DNA of 37,864 bases from a bacterium (GTDB taxonomy: Bacteria > Patescibacteriota > Minisyncoccia > JAHIHE01 > JAGLIN01). The position numbers and the translations under genes were made by a program. Below are positions 17,109 through 25,845 of the stretch, in pieces. The notes beneath the pieces were generated by a model, which had not been told where the DNA came from, made no database searches, and worked only from the letters and a program-made list of their open reading frames with translations. The DNA lies in contig DAOWDU010000029.1 of NCBI GenBank assembly GCA_030638825.1, positions 1 through 37,864 on the forward strand, written 5' to 3'. How positions within the stretch are numbered: the stretch's first letter is position 1; each line of letters starts with the position of its first letter.

Positions 17109-17181
17109 GCGGGTATCGTATAATGGCTTATTATGTCAGCCTTCCAAGCTGAAGACACGGGTTCGATTCCCGTTACCCGCT
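17109..17181 (+). tRNA. tRNA-Gly (anticodon UCC)
   Basis: The 73-nt cloverleaf has acceptor GCGGGTA/TACCCGC plus T, a perfect anticodon stem TCAGC/GCTGA with loop CTTCCAA (anticodon TCC), and a perfect T stem ACGGG/CCCGT with loop TTCGATT. The D arm is weak (GTAT). CCA is not encoded (TCTG follows), so it must be added by the CCA-adding enzyme. Confidence 0.95.
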
Positions 17182-17225
17182 CTGCGTGTCATGCTAACAT
17201 GTAAACATGTAAACATTTAAACAAA

Positions 17226-17582
17226 ATGAAACCGCAGAAATTTACATTTAAAGATACAACAAAAGTTGATTTGGGGACGAAGGTTATTTATAAGTATCCT
17301 TCTCTTTCAAGGTCAATAGAATTAAATTATATGGTCGTCAACGGTCGTCATCCAGAAAAAGAAAATGAATATATTATGGAGCATGATTGTCAGTTTATAA
17401 TTTACATTACAAAAGGCAGCGGAAAAATATATGCAGGTGATGAAGTTTTTGATGTAAAAGTTGGTGATACTGTTTATGTTCCGACAGAAAATAAATTTGC
17501 TGTGGAAGGAATTGGTCTTGAATATGTAACTACCGAAACGCCTGCTTGGTATCCAGAACAAGCAGAGGTTGTTTCAGAATAA
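17226..17582 (+). CDS. Cupin-domain protein
   Basis: The 118-aa protein is a single small beta barrel of the cupin type. Motif 2 is visible as 'VFDVKVGDTVYVPTENKFAV' (about residues 78-97), and 'IIYITKGSGKIYAGDEV' gives the preceding strands. The first motif ('HDCQF') keeps one likely metal-binding His but is degenerate, so metal binding is uncertain. Ligand and reaction cannot be told from sequence. It starts 45 nt after the tRNA and ends 14 nt before the protease gene; it could be co-transcribed with either. Confidence 0.8.
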   Translation: MKPQKFTFKDTTKVDLGTKVIYKYPSLSRSIELNYMVVNGRHPEKENEYIMEHDCQFIIYITKGSGKIYAGDEVFDVKVGDTVYVPTENKFAVEGIGLEYVTTETPAWYPEQAEVVSE

Positions 17583-17596
17583 AAATAAAAAAACAA

Positions 17597-19396
17597 ATGA
17601 ACTTTATAAAAAATATAAATATTATCAGGAGGAATGAATCAGCGGTTTTTAGATTAAAACTGTTTTTTTGTATTGCGTTATTTTTTGTAATATTATTTTC
17701 TGTAACCTTGTTTACAAAAATTACTAAAGCAAACGAGCTTGGAGAAAGCCAGAATTTTTTAATTGATTCTTCTTATGATTACAATAGCCGTTCAAATATA
17801 GAAGCAACTTTAAAAAATGTCAGCGCGAACGCGTATTTTTATGTGGAAGACGATTATTATAATAGTTTATCCAGCAGTTCTAAAATAGGATTTAATGTGG
17901 ATTTGAATTCGTTGGCAACAAGTTTTGATAGTGTAATATATCCAAAAACGAGAGAGATTTTTGGATACGAATGGAGTCCTGGAATTGATAATGATAGTCA
18001 AATTACTATTTTATTCACAAAAACGAAAGAAACTGTCGGCGGTTATTTTAATCCAAATGACGAATATAAAAAAGAGAATATTTCTGGCGGAAAAAGCAAT
18101 GAAAGAGAAATGGTTTATTTGAACGCGGCTTTTATGGACGATCAAAGAATTGAGAGTTTTCTCGCGCACGAATTTCAGCATATGATTACCTGGAACCATA
18201 AAACGAGACTAAGAGGAATTAATGATGATGTTTGGTTAAATGAAGGAAGGTCTGAATATGTTTCTACGGCAATTGGCTACGACGATAATTATCCAAATAG
18301 CAATCTCAAAGCGAGAGTTAATAATTTCTTAAAGAATCAAACAGATTCTCTTGTTGAATGGAAAAATGAAATCATTGATTATTCTTCAGTTAATTTATTC
18401 TCGCAATATTTGGCTGATCGTTTTGGAAAAGCGATTTTTAAATTAATGGTTAGCAATAACAAGACTGGAATAGAAAGCGTGAATAACGCCTTAATTAATT
18501 TGAATCGTCCGAATATAGATTTTAGAGATATTTTTACGGACTGGACAATCACAAATTACCTGAACGATAAGACGCTATCAGCTGGCAATAGATATGGCTA
18601 TTTTAATCCAAATCTTTCCTATCAAAATTTCCATTTTAGTCCGACAAAAAGTTATGAGGTGGATGATTTCCTGAAAGTAAATTTTACTTCTTCCATAAAA
18701 GATTGGAGCTGCGAATATTATGAGTTTAAAGCTAGTGGAAATAATTATCGGAAAAATATTCTTGAAATTAATTTTGACGGAGATAATCCAGGATTTTTTT
18801 CGGTCCCTTATATTGTTTTTTACAACGACGGAGCAAAGAAAGTAAATTATCTTGATTTAAATAAAAATCAGGACGCAAGATTAACAATGGCTGATTTTGG
18901 AATAAATATTTCTTCCGTACTGCTAATTCCAAGCAGTCAAAAACAAACTTCCAATAATGGAAACGACGCTAAAAGTTATTCCTTTTCAATTTTTGCCGAA
19001 ACAGTGGAAAACAAAACGCAATCCAATGGATCTATTTTGAAATCCATAAAAAGCCCCAAAATTTATTCTATTGAAAATAATAAGAAAAGATGGATTGTAG
19101 ATATTAACGCCTTTGTTTCAAATGGATATAAATGGGAGAATGTTGTCCTGGTTTTAGAAAGTGAGTTAGAAACATTTAAAGCTGGAGAGAATATTTATGC
19201 CGCAAATTTAAATCTAAAACAAGATGGCAGCTTGATAAGGGGAAGCGGTTACATGGTTTATTTAATTGAAAATGGAAATAAAAGATGGATAACATCGGAA
19301 AAAGTTTTCGTTGCTCTTGGATATGATTGGAATAATATAATTTCAGTTTCAGACGGAGAGTTAAATTTGTATTCTGACAGCGGAGATATAAAATAA
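17597..19396 (+). CDS. Secreted zinc metalloprotease, M30 (hyicolysin)-like, with two C-terminal repeats
   Basis: The 599-aa protein has a signal or membrane-anchor helix near residues 24-44 ('LFFCIALFFVILFSVTLF'). The zinc motif is HEFQH (His191-His195), followed 26-32 residues later by 'WLNEGRSEY', whose Glu is the likely third ligand, as in the peptidase M30 and related gluzincin families. 'NVDLNSLATSFDSVIYPKTR' and 'ITILFTKTKETVGGYF' fit the N-terminal part of that family. Two C-terminal repeats ('IYSIENNKKRWI...', and 'VYLIENGNKRWIT...') are shared with the amidase and surface protein. The ORF track begins at 17546, but that start overlaps the cupin gene and precedes the signal; ATG 17597 fits better. 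It probably acts on the cell surface or on a partner cell. Confidence 0.85.
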   Translation: MNFIKNINIIRRNESAVFRLKLFFCIALFFVILFSVTLFTKITKANELGESQNFLIDSSYDYNSRSNIEATLKNVSANAYFYVEDDYYNSLSSSSKIGFNVDLNSLATSFDSVIYPKTREIFGYEWSPGIDNDSQITILFTKTKETVGGYFNPNDEYKKENISGGKSNEREMVYLNAAFMDDQRIESFLAHEFQHMITWNHKTRLRGINDDVWLNEGRSEYVSTAIGYDDNYPNSNLKARVNNFLKNQTDSLVEWKNEIIDYSSVNLFSQYLADRFGKAIFKLMVSNNKTGIESVNNALINLNRPNIDFRDIFTDWTITNYLNDKTLSAGNRYGYFNPNLSYQNFHFSPTKSYEVDDFLKVNFTSSIKDWSCEYYEFKASGNNYRKNILEINFDGDNPGFFSVPYIVFYNDGAKKVNYLDLNKNQDARLTMADFGINISSVLLIPSSQKQTSNNGNDAKSYSFSIFAETVENKTQSNGSILKSIKSPKIYSIENNKKRWIVDINAFVSNGYKWENVVLVLESELETFKAGENIYAANLNLKQDGSLIRGSGYMVYLIENGNKRWITSEKVFVALGYDWNNIISVSDGELNLYSDSGDIK

Positions 19397-19430
19397 AAAT
19401 TAATTATTAAATAAATTTTAGAACTTCATT

Positions 19431-19778
19431 ATGAAGAAAACTTTTAAAAAGGCGGCTGTTTTATTTTACAGCGTAGCAATCATAACTATTTTCTGCGTAA
19501 ATAGCGTTATTGCTCAGGTTTCTGTTAATATAGATAATCCAATAAACGCAAATGATTTTACGAAAATCATTGAGAATACTTTGTTGTGGGTTTTAGGCGT
19601 TGCCGGATCAATAGCTCTGCTTGCCTTTATAGCTGGAGGAGTTATGTATATGATGTCAGCTGGCGACGAGCAAAAAATCACTACGGCTAAAAAGATTTTT
19701 AATTTTACCATAATCGGGCTAATTTTAATTCTTTTGTCGTATTCAATAATTGTAATCACGACTAATATTCTTACCTAA
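19431..19778 (+). CDS. VirB2/TrbC-like pilin protein
   Basis: This 115-aa protein has an N-terminal signal peptide (about residues 1-29, 'AIITIFCVNSVIAQ'), then two hydrophobic helices (about 53-75 and 90-113) joined by a short polar loop 'SAGDEQKITTAKKIF'. This is the layout of the VirB2/TrbC pilin family and of the many pilin-like proteins of Patescibacteria. It lies between two secreted enzymes. A pilus or a membrane channel component is the likely role, possibly together with the VirD4-like ATPase upstream. Gene start is clear: the signal begins directly after ATG 19431. Confidence 0.85.
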   Translation: MKKTFKKAAVLFYSVAIITIFCVNSVIAQVSVNIDNPINANDFTKIIENTLLWVLGVAGSIALLAFIAGGVMYMMSAGDEQKITTAKKIFNFTIIGLILILLSYSIIVITTNILT

Positions 19779-19808
19779 ACCTCTAAATTTATACAAAATC
19801 ATTTTAAG

Positions 19809-22800
19809 ATGAAAGATATAGTAAAAGTAAAAAAAAATTATAGAATAAGAACTGTTATTTTAGTTTTAATGGTATTTTTTAATTGTCCCTTTATTTTCTG
19901 CCAGGCAGTTAATAATTTAGATATTCCAAAAATAATTTATAGATCGCAATGGGGAGCGAATGAAGCGAAAGTTGTTTCGCCAGCGCAATATGCCAGGACA
20001 GATAAATTTATTATTCATCACACCGCCAGTTCAAAATTGGTTCCGGATTCAGACGGCAGCGGCGAATATAAAAATATGGTCAATAACATATTTTTATATC
20101 ATATCAACGGACGAGGATGGAATGATATCGGCTATAATTATTTAATTGATCCAAACGGAAATATTTACGAAGGAAGAAACGGCGGAAATAGAGTTGTCGG
20201 CGTGCATGCAGGCAGTTATAATACGGGCAGTATCGGAATTTCGGTTTTAGGAACTTATGGCGGGACAGTAAAAAACGAACATATTTCCCACCCGCTCACT
20301 TCCAAAATTATAAAATCGCTGGAAAAATTAATTGGCTGGGTAGCGGCAAATAATAGCATAAGCTTAAATAAAATCATTGGCCAAAATTCCAAAGGCAAAA
20401 ATCTTGACGGCGTTGTCGGTCATCGCGATGTCGGAGCGACCAATTGTCCCGGGGACGAGTTGTATCAAAAATTAGGCAGCATTCAAAATAATGCTATCAC
20501 TTACGCTAATATATATAAAAACTACGCGTACCAAATCGGCGGAGACAAGGCTGTTTATATTCTCGCAGACGGTTTTAAAATAAAATTCAATTCCGCCAAA
20601 GAATTGCCAGGCGCGTATCAAGACAATATTATTAAGCCGATCTCTACAACTCAGCTGGAAATGTATAAATATAAAAACATCATCATTTACCCAGATGGAA
20701 GCTTGTTGCAAAAATTTGACGAGCCAACCGTTTACTATTTAGAGAATGGCAAGAAAAGAGCAATGAGCATGAGTGGCGCAGATTTTGTGAAAATGGGATT
20801 TAAGACCGCAGATTTAAAAAATGTTTTTGAGAGCGATTTAAAAATATATGATGACGGCGCGATCATAAAATATGGGACAGACGGAAGTTTATTGAGCGCT
20901 AAAAACGGCACTGTTTATTTTATAGAAAAGGGACAGAAAAGGAAATTTACCTCAGCGCAGCTTTTTGAATATTTAAATTACAAATGGGAAGATGTTAAGG
21001 AAAGTTCAGAAATAGATTTTTACTTAGAAGAATTGGATATGATTTATCCTGATGGAGTTTTAGTTAAAAGCGTCAGAAATAATACGGTGTATCTAGTTGA
21101 AAATAAACAGAGAAGAGAAATAACTTCAGGTGTTTTATTTAAGACTTTAAATTACGAATGGGAAAATGTGCTTTCAATATCTGAAGACGAGATGGATCAT
21201 TTTCCAGTCGGCGCGAAAATGGTTTATCCTGATGGAGTTTTGGTAAAAGATGATGATTTCCCAGCGGTTTATTTAATTAAAAATGGCAAAAGAAAAGAAT
21301 TTACTTCACTGGCTTTGTTTGAAAAATTGGGATATAAATGGAGCGATATAATTTCTATTAAGGCGGAGGAAATGAGCAATCATCCAATGGATGGCAATGT
21401 CTTATATCCCAATGGAATATTGATTAGGTCCGCAGATTACCCCGATATTTATTTGTTGGAAAATAGTAAAAAGAGAAAAGTGACTTCTCTAAAATTATTT
21501 GAAAAATTAGGATATAACTGGGACAATGTCACTGTTCTTAATTCCGATGAATTCAAAGATTATCCTGACGGAAAAAATTTGATTTATCCTGATGGAACAC
21601 TAATCAGAAGAAAAGGCTACCCTGTTGTTTATAAAATAGAAAATGGAACAAAAAAAAGATTTACCTCGCTTGCTTTATTTGAAGCGACAAAAAGCGATTG
21701 GGCAGCCGTTCTTGATTTGAACAAAGAAGAATTTATGGCTTATCCTGACGGCGGAATTTTGAAATATCCAGAGGGAACTTTAATTAGGCAAATTGGCGGT
21801 GATAAAATTTATGTAATGAAAAACGGTAATGCTGAATGGATAAAATCTATGGAAGAATTCTTGGCGGCTAAATATAAATTATCTAGTGTTCTTGAAATTA
21901 CCGCTGAAGAAATGAGCTTGTATATTAATGTTGAAAAGAAGGAAATAAAAAATAATGACAGCGCTAATAATTCTAAGGAAGATGATAATGCAAATAATAA
22001 TACCGAGGATACGAACGACGAACCTTTGATGAGAGTGTCTATTTATGCAACGACAAGCGAAGATATTGTGATTACAGCTAATGGAGATTATACAGTAAAT
22101 TATTATAATGCTAATAACACAATTTCCAAAACAGAAGATAAATTTTCAGGAGAACAAACAGCTGTTTCTTATTTTGATTCCGCGGACTATTTAAAATTTA
22201 TTCCAGCAACTGAAAATGTGATTTTAGAAGTTTTGTCTTACGAAGATCTCTCCTGGAATAAAGAAGTTAATGACAATAAATTCAGAGGAAATATTGAAAT
22301 TAAATATTCTGGTACCTCTGATAAATTATGGGTTATCAATGAATTATTATTGGAGGATTACGCTAAGGGAATTTCTGAAGCGGCGGATAGCAGTTCAGAA
22401 GAATATTTGAAAGCTTTTTCAGTAATTGCGCGGACTTACGCAATGTCTTATCTTGAAAAAGGAGGCAAGCATATTGGCGAACCATTTTATTTAAAAAACA
22501 GCCGTAATGGCAACGGCAATGATCAGCATTATAAGGGGTATAATTTTGAAATGAGAGCGCCGCAAATTGTTGCGGCTAATAAATCAACTACTGGCTATAT
22601 TATAAATTACAAAGGCAATCCGATTGTCGCGGCGTACTCTTCCGATTCTAGCGGCGTGACGAAAAGCGGCTGTGAAGCATTAAGCTTAAGCTATTGCGGT
22701 AATGATTACGCTTATCTTGGCGGCGGGGTAGCAGATCCAGAAAACACAAAGCATAATCCCGCTAAAATTGCCGCTAGCCACGGCGCTGGCGTGAGCGCCG

Positions 22801-22892
22801 TCGGCGCATACCAAATGGCTGTTAATGGAAGTGGCTGGCAAGAAATTATTAAGCATTATTATTTAGGAGTTGAGGTGGAGAAATATTATTAA
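19809..22892 (+). CDS. Secreted amidase / eight repeats / SpoIID fusion protein
   Basis: The 1027-aa protein has a signal peptide (about residues 1-33). Residues 42-235 form a PGRP/amidase_2 domain ('IIYRSQWGA', 'IIHHTASS', 'NYLIDPNGNIYEGR', 'VGHRDV', and 'NCPG') with zinc ligands near His70 or His71, His205 and Cys213; it should cut the N-acetylmuramoyl-L-alanine bond. Residues about 245-700 hold eight repeats of about 60 aa of the form 'YPDGxLI...VYLIENGKKR.xTSLxLFExLGYxW'. An Asn/Asp-rich linker follows, then a SpoIID/LytB domain (about 790-1020: 'LLLEDYAKGISEA', 'AFSVIARTYAMSYLEKGGKH', and 'SHGAGVSAVGAYQMA'). SpoIID cuts glycan strands already stripped of peptides. A 139-bp element follows the gene. 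Confidence 0.93.
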   Translation: MKDIVKVKKNYRIRTVILVLMVFFNCPFIFCQAVNNLDIPKIIYRSQWGANEAKVVSPAQYARTDKFIIHHTASSKLVPDSDGSGEYKNMVNNIFLYHINGRGWNDIGYNYLIDPNGNIYEGRNGGNRVVGVHAGSYNTGSIGISVLGTYGGTVKNEHISHPLTSKIIKSLEKLIGWVAANNSISLNKIIGQNSKGKNLDGVVGHRDVGATNCPGDELYQKLGSIQNNAITYANIYKNYAYQIGGDKAVYILADGFKIKFNSAKELPGAYQDNIIKPISTTQLEMYKYKNIIIYPDGSLLQKFDEPTVYYLENGKKRAMSMSGADFVKMGFKTADLKNVFESDLKIYDDGAIIKYGTDGSLLSAKNGTVYFIEKGQKRKFTSAQLFEYLNYKWEDVKESSEIDFYLEELDMIYPDGVLVKSVRNNTVYLVENKQRREITSGVLFKTLNYEWENVLSISEDEMDHFPVGAKMVYPDGVLVKDDDFPAVYLIKNGKRKEFTSLALFEKLGYKWSDIISIKAEEMSNHPMDGNVLYPNGILIRSADYPDIYLLENSKKRKVTSLKLFEKLGYNWDNVTVLNSDEFKDYPDGKNLIYPDGTLIRRKGYPVVYKIENGTKKRFTSLALFEATKSDWAAVLDLNKEEFMAYPDGGILKYPEGTLIRQIGGDKIYVMKNGNAEWIKSMEEFLAAKYKLSSVLEITAEEMSLYINVEKKEIKNNDSANNSKEDDNANNNTEDTNDEPLMRVSIYATTSEDIVITANGDYTVNYYNANNTISKTEDKFSGEQTAVSYFDSADYLKFIPATENVILEVLSYEDLSWNKEVNDNKFRGNIEIKYSGTSDKLWVINELLLEDYAKGISEAADSSSEEYLKAFSVIARTYAMSYLEKGGKHIGEPFYLKNSRNGNGNDQHYKGYNFEMRAPQIVAANKSTTGYIINYKGNPIVAAYSSDSSGVTKSGCEALSLSYCGNDYAYLGGGVADPENTKHNPAKIAASHGAGVSAVGAYQMAVNGSGWQEIIKHYYLGVEVEKYY

Positions 22893-22909
22893 GATAATTG
22901 TTTCAAAAA

Positions 22910-23048
22910 TGTCATTGCGAGGAGTAAAATTATCCGTAGGATAATTGAGCGACGAAGCAATCCCGTAACTATGCACGATGAATTTAATCACGGGATTGCT
23001 TCGTCGCCATTTCATTCGCTACGCTCATTCAGGCTCCTCGCAATGACA
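22910..23048. repeat. 139-bp MITE-like element, copy 1
   Basis: It has TGTCATTGCGAGGAG and CTCCTCGCAATGACA as terminal inverted repeats and an inner pair GCGACGAAGCAATCCCGT / ACGGGATTGCTTCGTCGC. It fills the gap between the amidase and glycosyltransferase genes. The loop orientation (CTATG then TTTAAT) is opposite to copy 2. Confidence 0.9.
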
Positions 23049-23065
23049 GCTTTAAACTATCTCCT

Positions 23066-23827
23066 ATGTCCGAACAAATAAAAATCTTAGGCGTAAAAAT
23101 AGATAAAATTAATAATCAAAAAATTCTTGATAAAGTTGAAGGTTTTTTGTTATCTAATAAGCAAAATTATATCGTCACCTTAAATTCTGAAATAATTCTG
23201 AAGACGCAAAAAGACGAAGAATATTTTCATATTTTAAATAACGCGGATTTATCTATAACTGACGGAATTGGATTAAAACTTGCTGGCTTAGTAAGTGGTT
23301 GTAATATTGAAAGAATTCCTGGAGCTGATTTAACAAAACAGATTTTACAGATTGCTCAAAATAAAAAACTAAAAATCGCAGTTTTAAATTGGAGAGGGGG
23401 ATTGTCTGAAAAAGAAGATATTGAAAAAGCTTTAATAAAAAAATACCATGGCTTAGAATTTATTATAGAAGATATTGAACGAGATTTTGTGAATTTTACA
23501 GAAACAGAAAGTTTTGTAAACTTACAAAACTTTGAACCAGCTATTTTATTTGTCGCGTTAGGCGCTCCGTATCAGGAAAAATTGATTTATCATAATCTAA
23601 GCAAAATACCATCTGTAAAATTAGCGTTAGGCGTCGGCGGATCTTTTGATTTTATTTCTGGCAAAATCAAACGCGCGCCTTTGCTTTTTCAGAAATTAGG
23701 ATTAGAATGGTTATGGCGGTTAATAATGCAACCAAAAAGATGGAAGCGGATTTATAACGCGGTGATTGTTTTTCCTTGTAAATTTATCAAATGGAAATTT
23801 GTTAATAGAACACCGAGGGTTCCATAG
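23066..23827 (+). CDS. WecG/TagA/CpsF family glycosyltransferase (GT26)
   Basis: This 253-aa protein is a GT26 enzyme, which transfers an N-acetylmannosamine-type sugar to a polyprenyl-linked acceptor in wall or capsule polymer synthesis. Motifs: 'TLNSEIILKTQKDEEYFHIL', 'NADLSITDGIGL', 'RIPGADLT' (catalytic Asp/Thr region), 'FVALGAPYQEKLI', 'GVGGSFDFISGKIKRAP', and 'GLEWLWRLIMQPKRWKRI'. The last seven residues and the stop TAG lie inside the GGTTCCATAG repeat element (from 23813), so the natural C-terminus may have been replaced by that element. The donor and acceptor cannot be told. It starts 18 nt after the 139-bp element. Confidence 0.93.
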   Translation: MSEQIKILGVKIDKINNQKILDKVEGFLLSNKQNYIVTLNSEIILKTQKDEEYFHILNNADLSITDGIGLKLAGLVSGCNIERIPGADLTKQILQIAQNKKLKIAVLNWRGGLSEKEDIEKALIKKYHGLEFIIEDIERDFVNFTETESFVNLQNFEPAILFVALGAPYQEKLIYHNLSKIPSVKLALGVGGSFDFISGKIKRAPLLFQKLGLEWLWRLIMQPKRWKRIYNAVIVFPCKFIKWKFVNRTPRVP

Positions 23828-23960
23828 TCTCCGCAGAGCTGTGGAACCCAAAATGCAAGTCATTGGATATTCTAAAATTCTATTATATAAAAACTACTTG
23901 CAAATACAGTTCCACAGCCTCACTCCACTGCGGTTCCGTTTCGGACTATGGAACTATCGG
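23813..23960. repeat. Nested inverted repeat, GGTTCCATAG family, copy B
   Basis: Outer arms CCGAGGGTTCCATAG and CTATGGAACTATCGG, inner pairs GGTTCCATAG/CTGTGGAACC and ATGCAAGT/ACTTGCA. It is related to copy A at 12524-12732 by the same GTTCCATAGTC and CCACAG pieces. It supplies the stop codon of the upstream glycosyltransferase gene. Confidence 0.75.
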
Positions 23961-24048
23961 AGTTGATGAATTGATTAGCGAGTCTGACGAATTGCGTGGA
24001 GAAGCTTATGAGATTTTTTTGGAGAAGTTTCGTTCTATAAAAAAATAA
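23961..24048 (+). pseudogene. Possible 3' fragment of a gene cut by repeat copy B
   Basis: Directly after the repeat, 28 codons read as ordinary protein ('VDELISESDELRGEAYEIFL') up to a TAA, with no own start outside the repeat. The family is not recognised. It may be the tail of a small gene displaced by the repeat, or chance. Confidence 0.3.
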
Positions 24049-24070
24049 TTAGAAACAGAAAACATTGACT

Positions 24071-24167
24071 TACAACACAGACGAACACAGATAATATAAA
24101 AAATCGTCAACATAATCAGTGTTCATCAGTGCCTTTAGTCAGTGTTTATCAGTGTGCTATTAATATA
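24071..24167. repeat. CTGTGTT-family repeat, copy 1 (degenerate)
   Basis: CACAGACGAACACAGAT, then CAGTGTTCATCAGTGCCTTTAGTCAGTGTTTATCAGTGTGCTATTAA-like sequence. The same CTGTG words recur at 25696-25770 and 27317-27367. It lies in the leader of gltX; with repeat copy B it accounts for most of the 23828-24180 gap. Confidence 0.65.
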
Positions 24168-24180
24168 TTAAAATTTTCTA

Positions 24181-25694
24181 TGTCAAAAAAAATACGGACA
24201 AGATTTGCGCCAAGTCCTACTGGAGCGCTTCATGTGGGAAGTTTAAGAACAGCGCTTTATAATTATCTTTTTGCCAAGCATAATAAAGGCGATTTTATAT
24301 TGAGAATTGAAGATACAGATAAGGCAAGATTTGTGGAAGGATCTATAGAAAATTTAGTGAAGATATTGAATTTAACAGGGTTGAAATATAATGAAGGTGT
24401 GTTCGCAGATAATGATGTAAAAATCGTTCAGAGAGGCGATTTTGGGCCGTATGTGCAGTCAGAAAGGTTAGAAATATATAGAAAATATGTTGATGAACTG
24501 ATAAAAAATGATTATGCGTATTTTTGCTTTTGCAGTCAAGAACGGCTGGAAGAAATGAGGAAAGATCAGCAAGCGAAAAAAACAGCGCCGATGTATGATG
24601 GGAGGTGTAGGGGATTAAGTAAGATAGAAGTTGAGAATTTGTTGGATAAAAAAACACCTTATGTGATCAGACTAAAAACTCCGAAAGAAGGCTTTACAGA
24701 ATTTAATGATTTGATTTATGGAAAAATAAAAATAGAAAATAAAATAATAGACGATCAGGTTCTGATAAAATCAGACGGCTATCCAACATATCATTTGGCG
24801 AATGTTGTTGACGATCACTTAATGGAAATTTCTCATATTATCCGCGGCGAAGAGTGGCTGCCATCAACACCGAAGCATATTTTATTATACAAAGCATTCG
24901 GCTGGGAAATTCCTGAATTCGCGCATTTGCCGCTTTTACTAAATCCCAATAAAAGCAAATTAAGCAAGCGCCAAGGCGATGTCGCTGTGGAAGATTATTT
25001 GGAAAAAGGATATTTACCAGAAGCTCTCTTAAATTTTATTTTATTCCTTGGCTGGAATCCAAAAACAGAAGAAGAAATTTTTTCTTTAGAGGAAATGATA
25101 AAACGATTTGATTTGCCTGGAGTAAATAAAACTGGCGCGATTTTTAATACGGAAAAATTGGATTGGATAAATGGAGCGTATATTCGGGAGATGGATTTGG
25201 GGGAGCTTACTAAACTATGCGTGCCATATTTAAAAAAGGCAGGAATTTCGGAACTAAGTTCTGGGTACCCAGAACTTAGTTCCGAAACACAATTTGATTA
25301 TTTGAAGAAAGTTATTTCGCTTGAGCAGGAACGGATGAAAAAAATAAGTGAAATAGGGGAGTTGGTAAAATTTATTTTTGTTGATAAATTGGAATATAAT
25401 AAAGAGTTGTTGATTTGGAAGAAGATGAGTTTTGAGGAGGTGAGGAATAATTTAAAATTAGTTTATAATGAATTAGAGAAAATAGAAGAAGATAATTTTA
25501 CTAAAAATAACTTAGAAAAAGTTTTGAGAGATTTGATGGAGCGAGAGGGGATTAAAGCGGGGGAATTGTTATGGCCTTTGCGAGTTGCTTTGACTGGGTT
25601 GAAAGGTTCGCCAGGGCCGTTTGAAGTGGGGAAGGTTTTGGGGAAGGAGAGAGTTTTGGGGAGAATTAGATTTGCTGTTAAGTTGTTGGAATAA
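24181..25694 (+). CDS. gltX: Glutamyl-tRNA synthetase
   Basis: The 504-aa class I synthetase charges tRNA-Glu (and perhaps tRNA-Gln, then amidated; unknown). The HIGH motif is HVGS after 'RFAPSPTGAL', 'LRIEDTDKARF' binds substrate, 'CFC...YDGRC' matches the zinc site of bacterial GluRS, 'IIRGEEWLPSTPKH' is conserved, and the KMSKS loop reads KLSKR. The ORF track start (24129) lies inside a repeat; ATG 24181 gives the normal N-terminus. A perfect 42-bp palindrome (25246-25287) sits in frame in the linker before the anticodon-binding domain and encodes about 14 extra residues, 'SELSSGYPELSSET'. Confidence 0.96.
25246..25287. repeat. Perfect 42-bp palindrome inside gltX
   Basis: The left half begins TTTCGGAACTAAGTTCTGGG and the right half is its exact reverse complement, with the centre GGGTACCC and no loop. 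All 21 pairs match. It adds exactly 14 codons in frame. Confidence 0.97.
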
Positions 25695-25695
25695 A

Positions 25696-25770
25696 ATCTG
25701 TGTTTGTCTGTGTGCTATTAAATAATTAGACACAGAAAAACACAGACTAAAGGCACAGACAAACACAGAT
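25696..25770. repeat. CTGTGTT-family inverted repeat, copy 2
   Basis: Perfect 17-bp arms ATCTGTGTTTGTCTGTG (25696-25712) and CACAGACAAACACAGAT (25754-25770) directly after gltX. It can form a strong hairpin at the end of the gltX message. Confidence 0.85.
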
Positions 25771-25784
25771 ACGAACTTTTATTA

Positions 25785-25813
25785 TTGAACAAATTTCTAA
25801 AATATACTATAAT
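25785..25813 (+). promoter_or_regulatory. Predicted promoter of the C39 peptidase gene
   Basis: TTGAAC, 17 bp, consensus TATAAT; the start codon is 33 nt downstream of the -10. Confidence 0.7.
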
Positions 25814-25845
25814 AAAATTAGTTTAAATAAAAGTTTTATTTTAAA

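Noticed and set aside
17186-17222. CATGTAAA tandem units after the tRNA as a CRISPR-like array
   Set aside because: Two or three short imperfect words with no spacers; no CRISPR array or cas gene is present in the window.
17546-17596. Upstream start of the M30-like protease given in the ORF track
   Set aside because: The extra 17 residues overlap the cupin gene and come before the signal helix; ATG 17597 is more plausible.
23766-23966. 66-aa ORF overlapping the glycosyltransferase 3' end
   Set aside because: It reads through the palindromic repeat in another frame and has no independent support.
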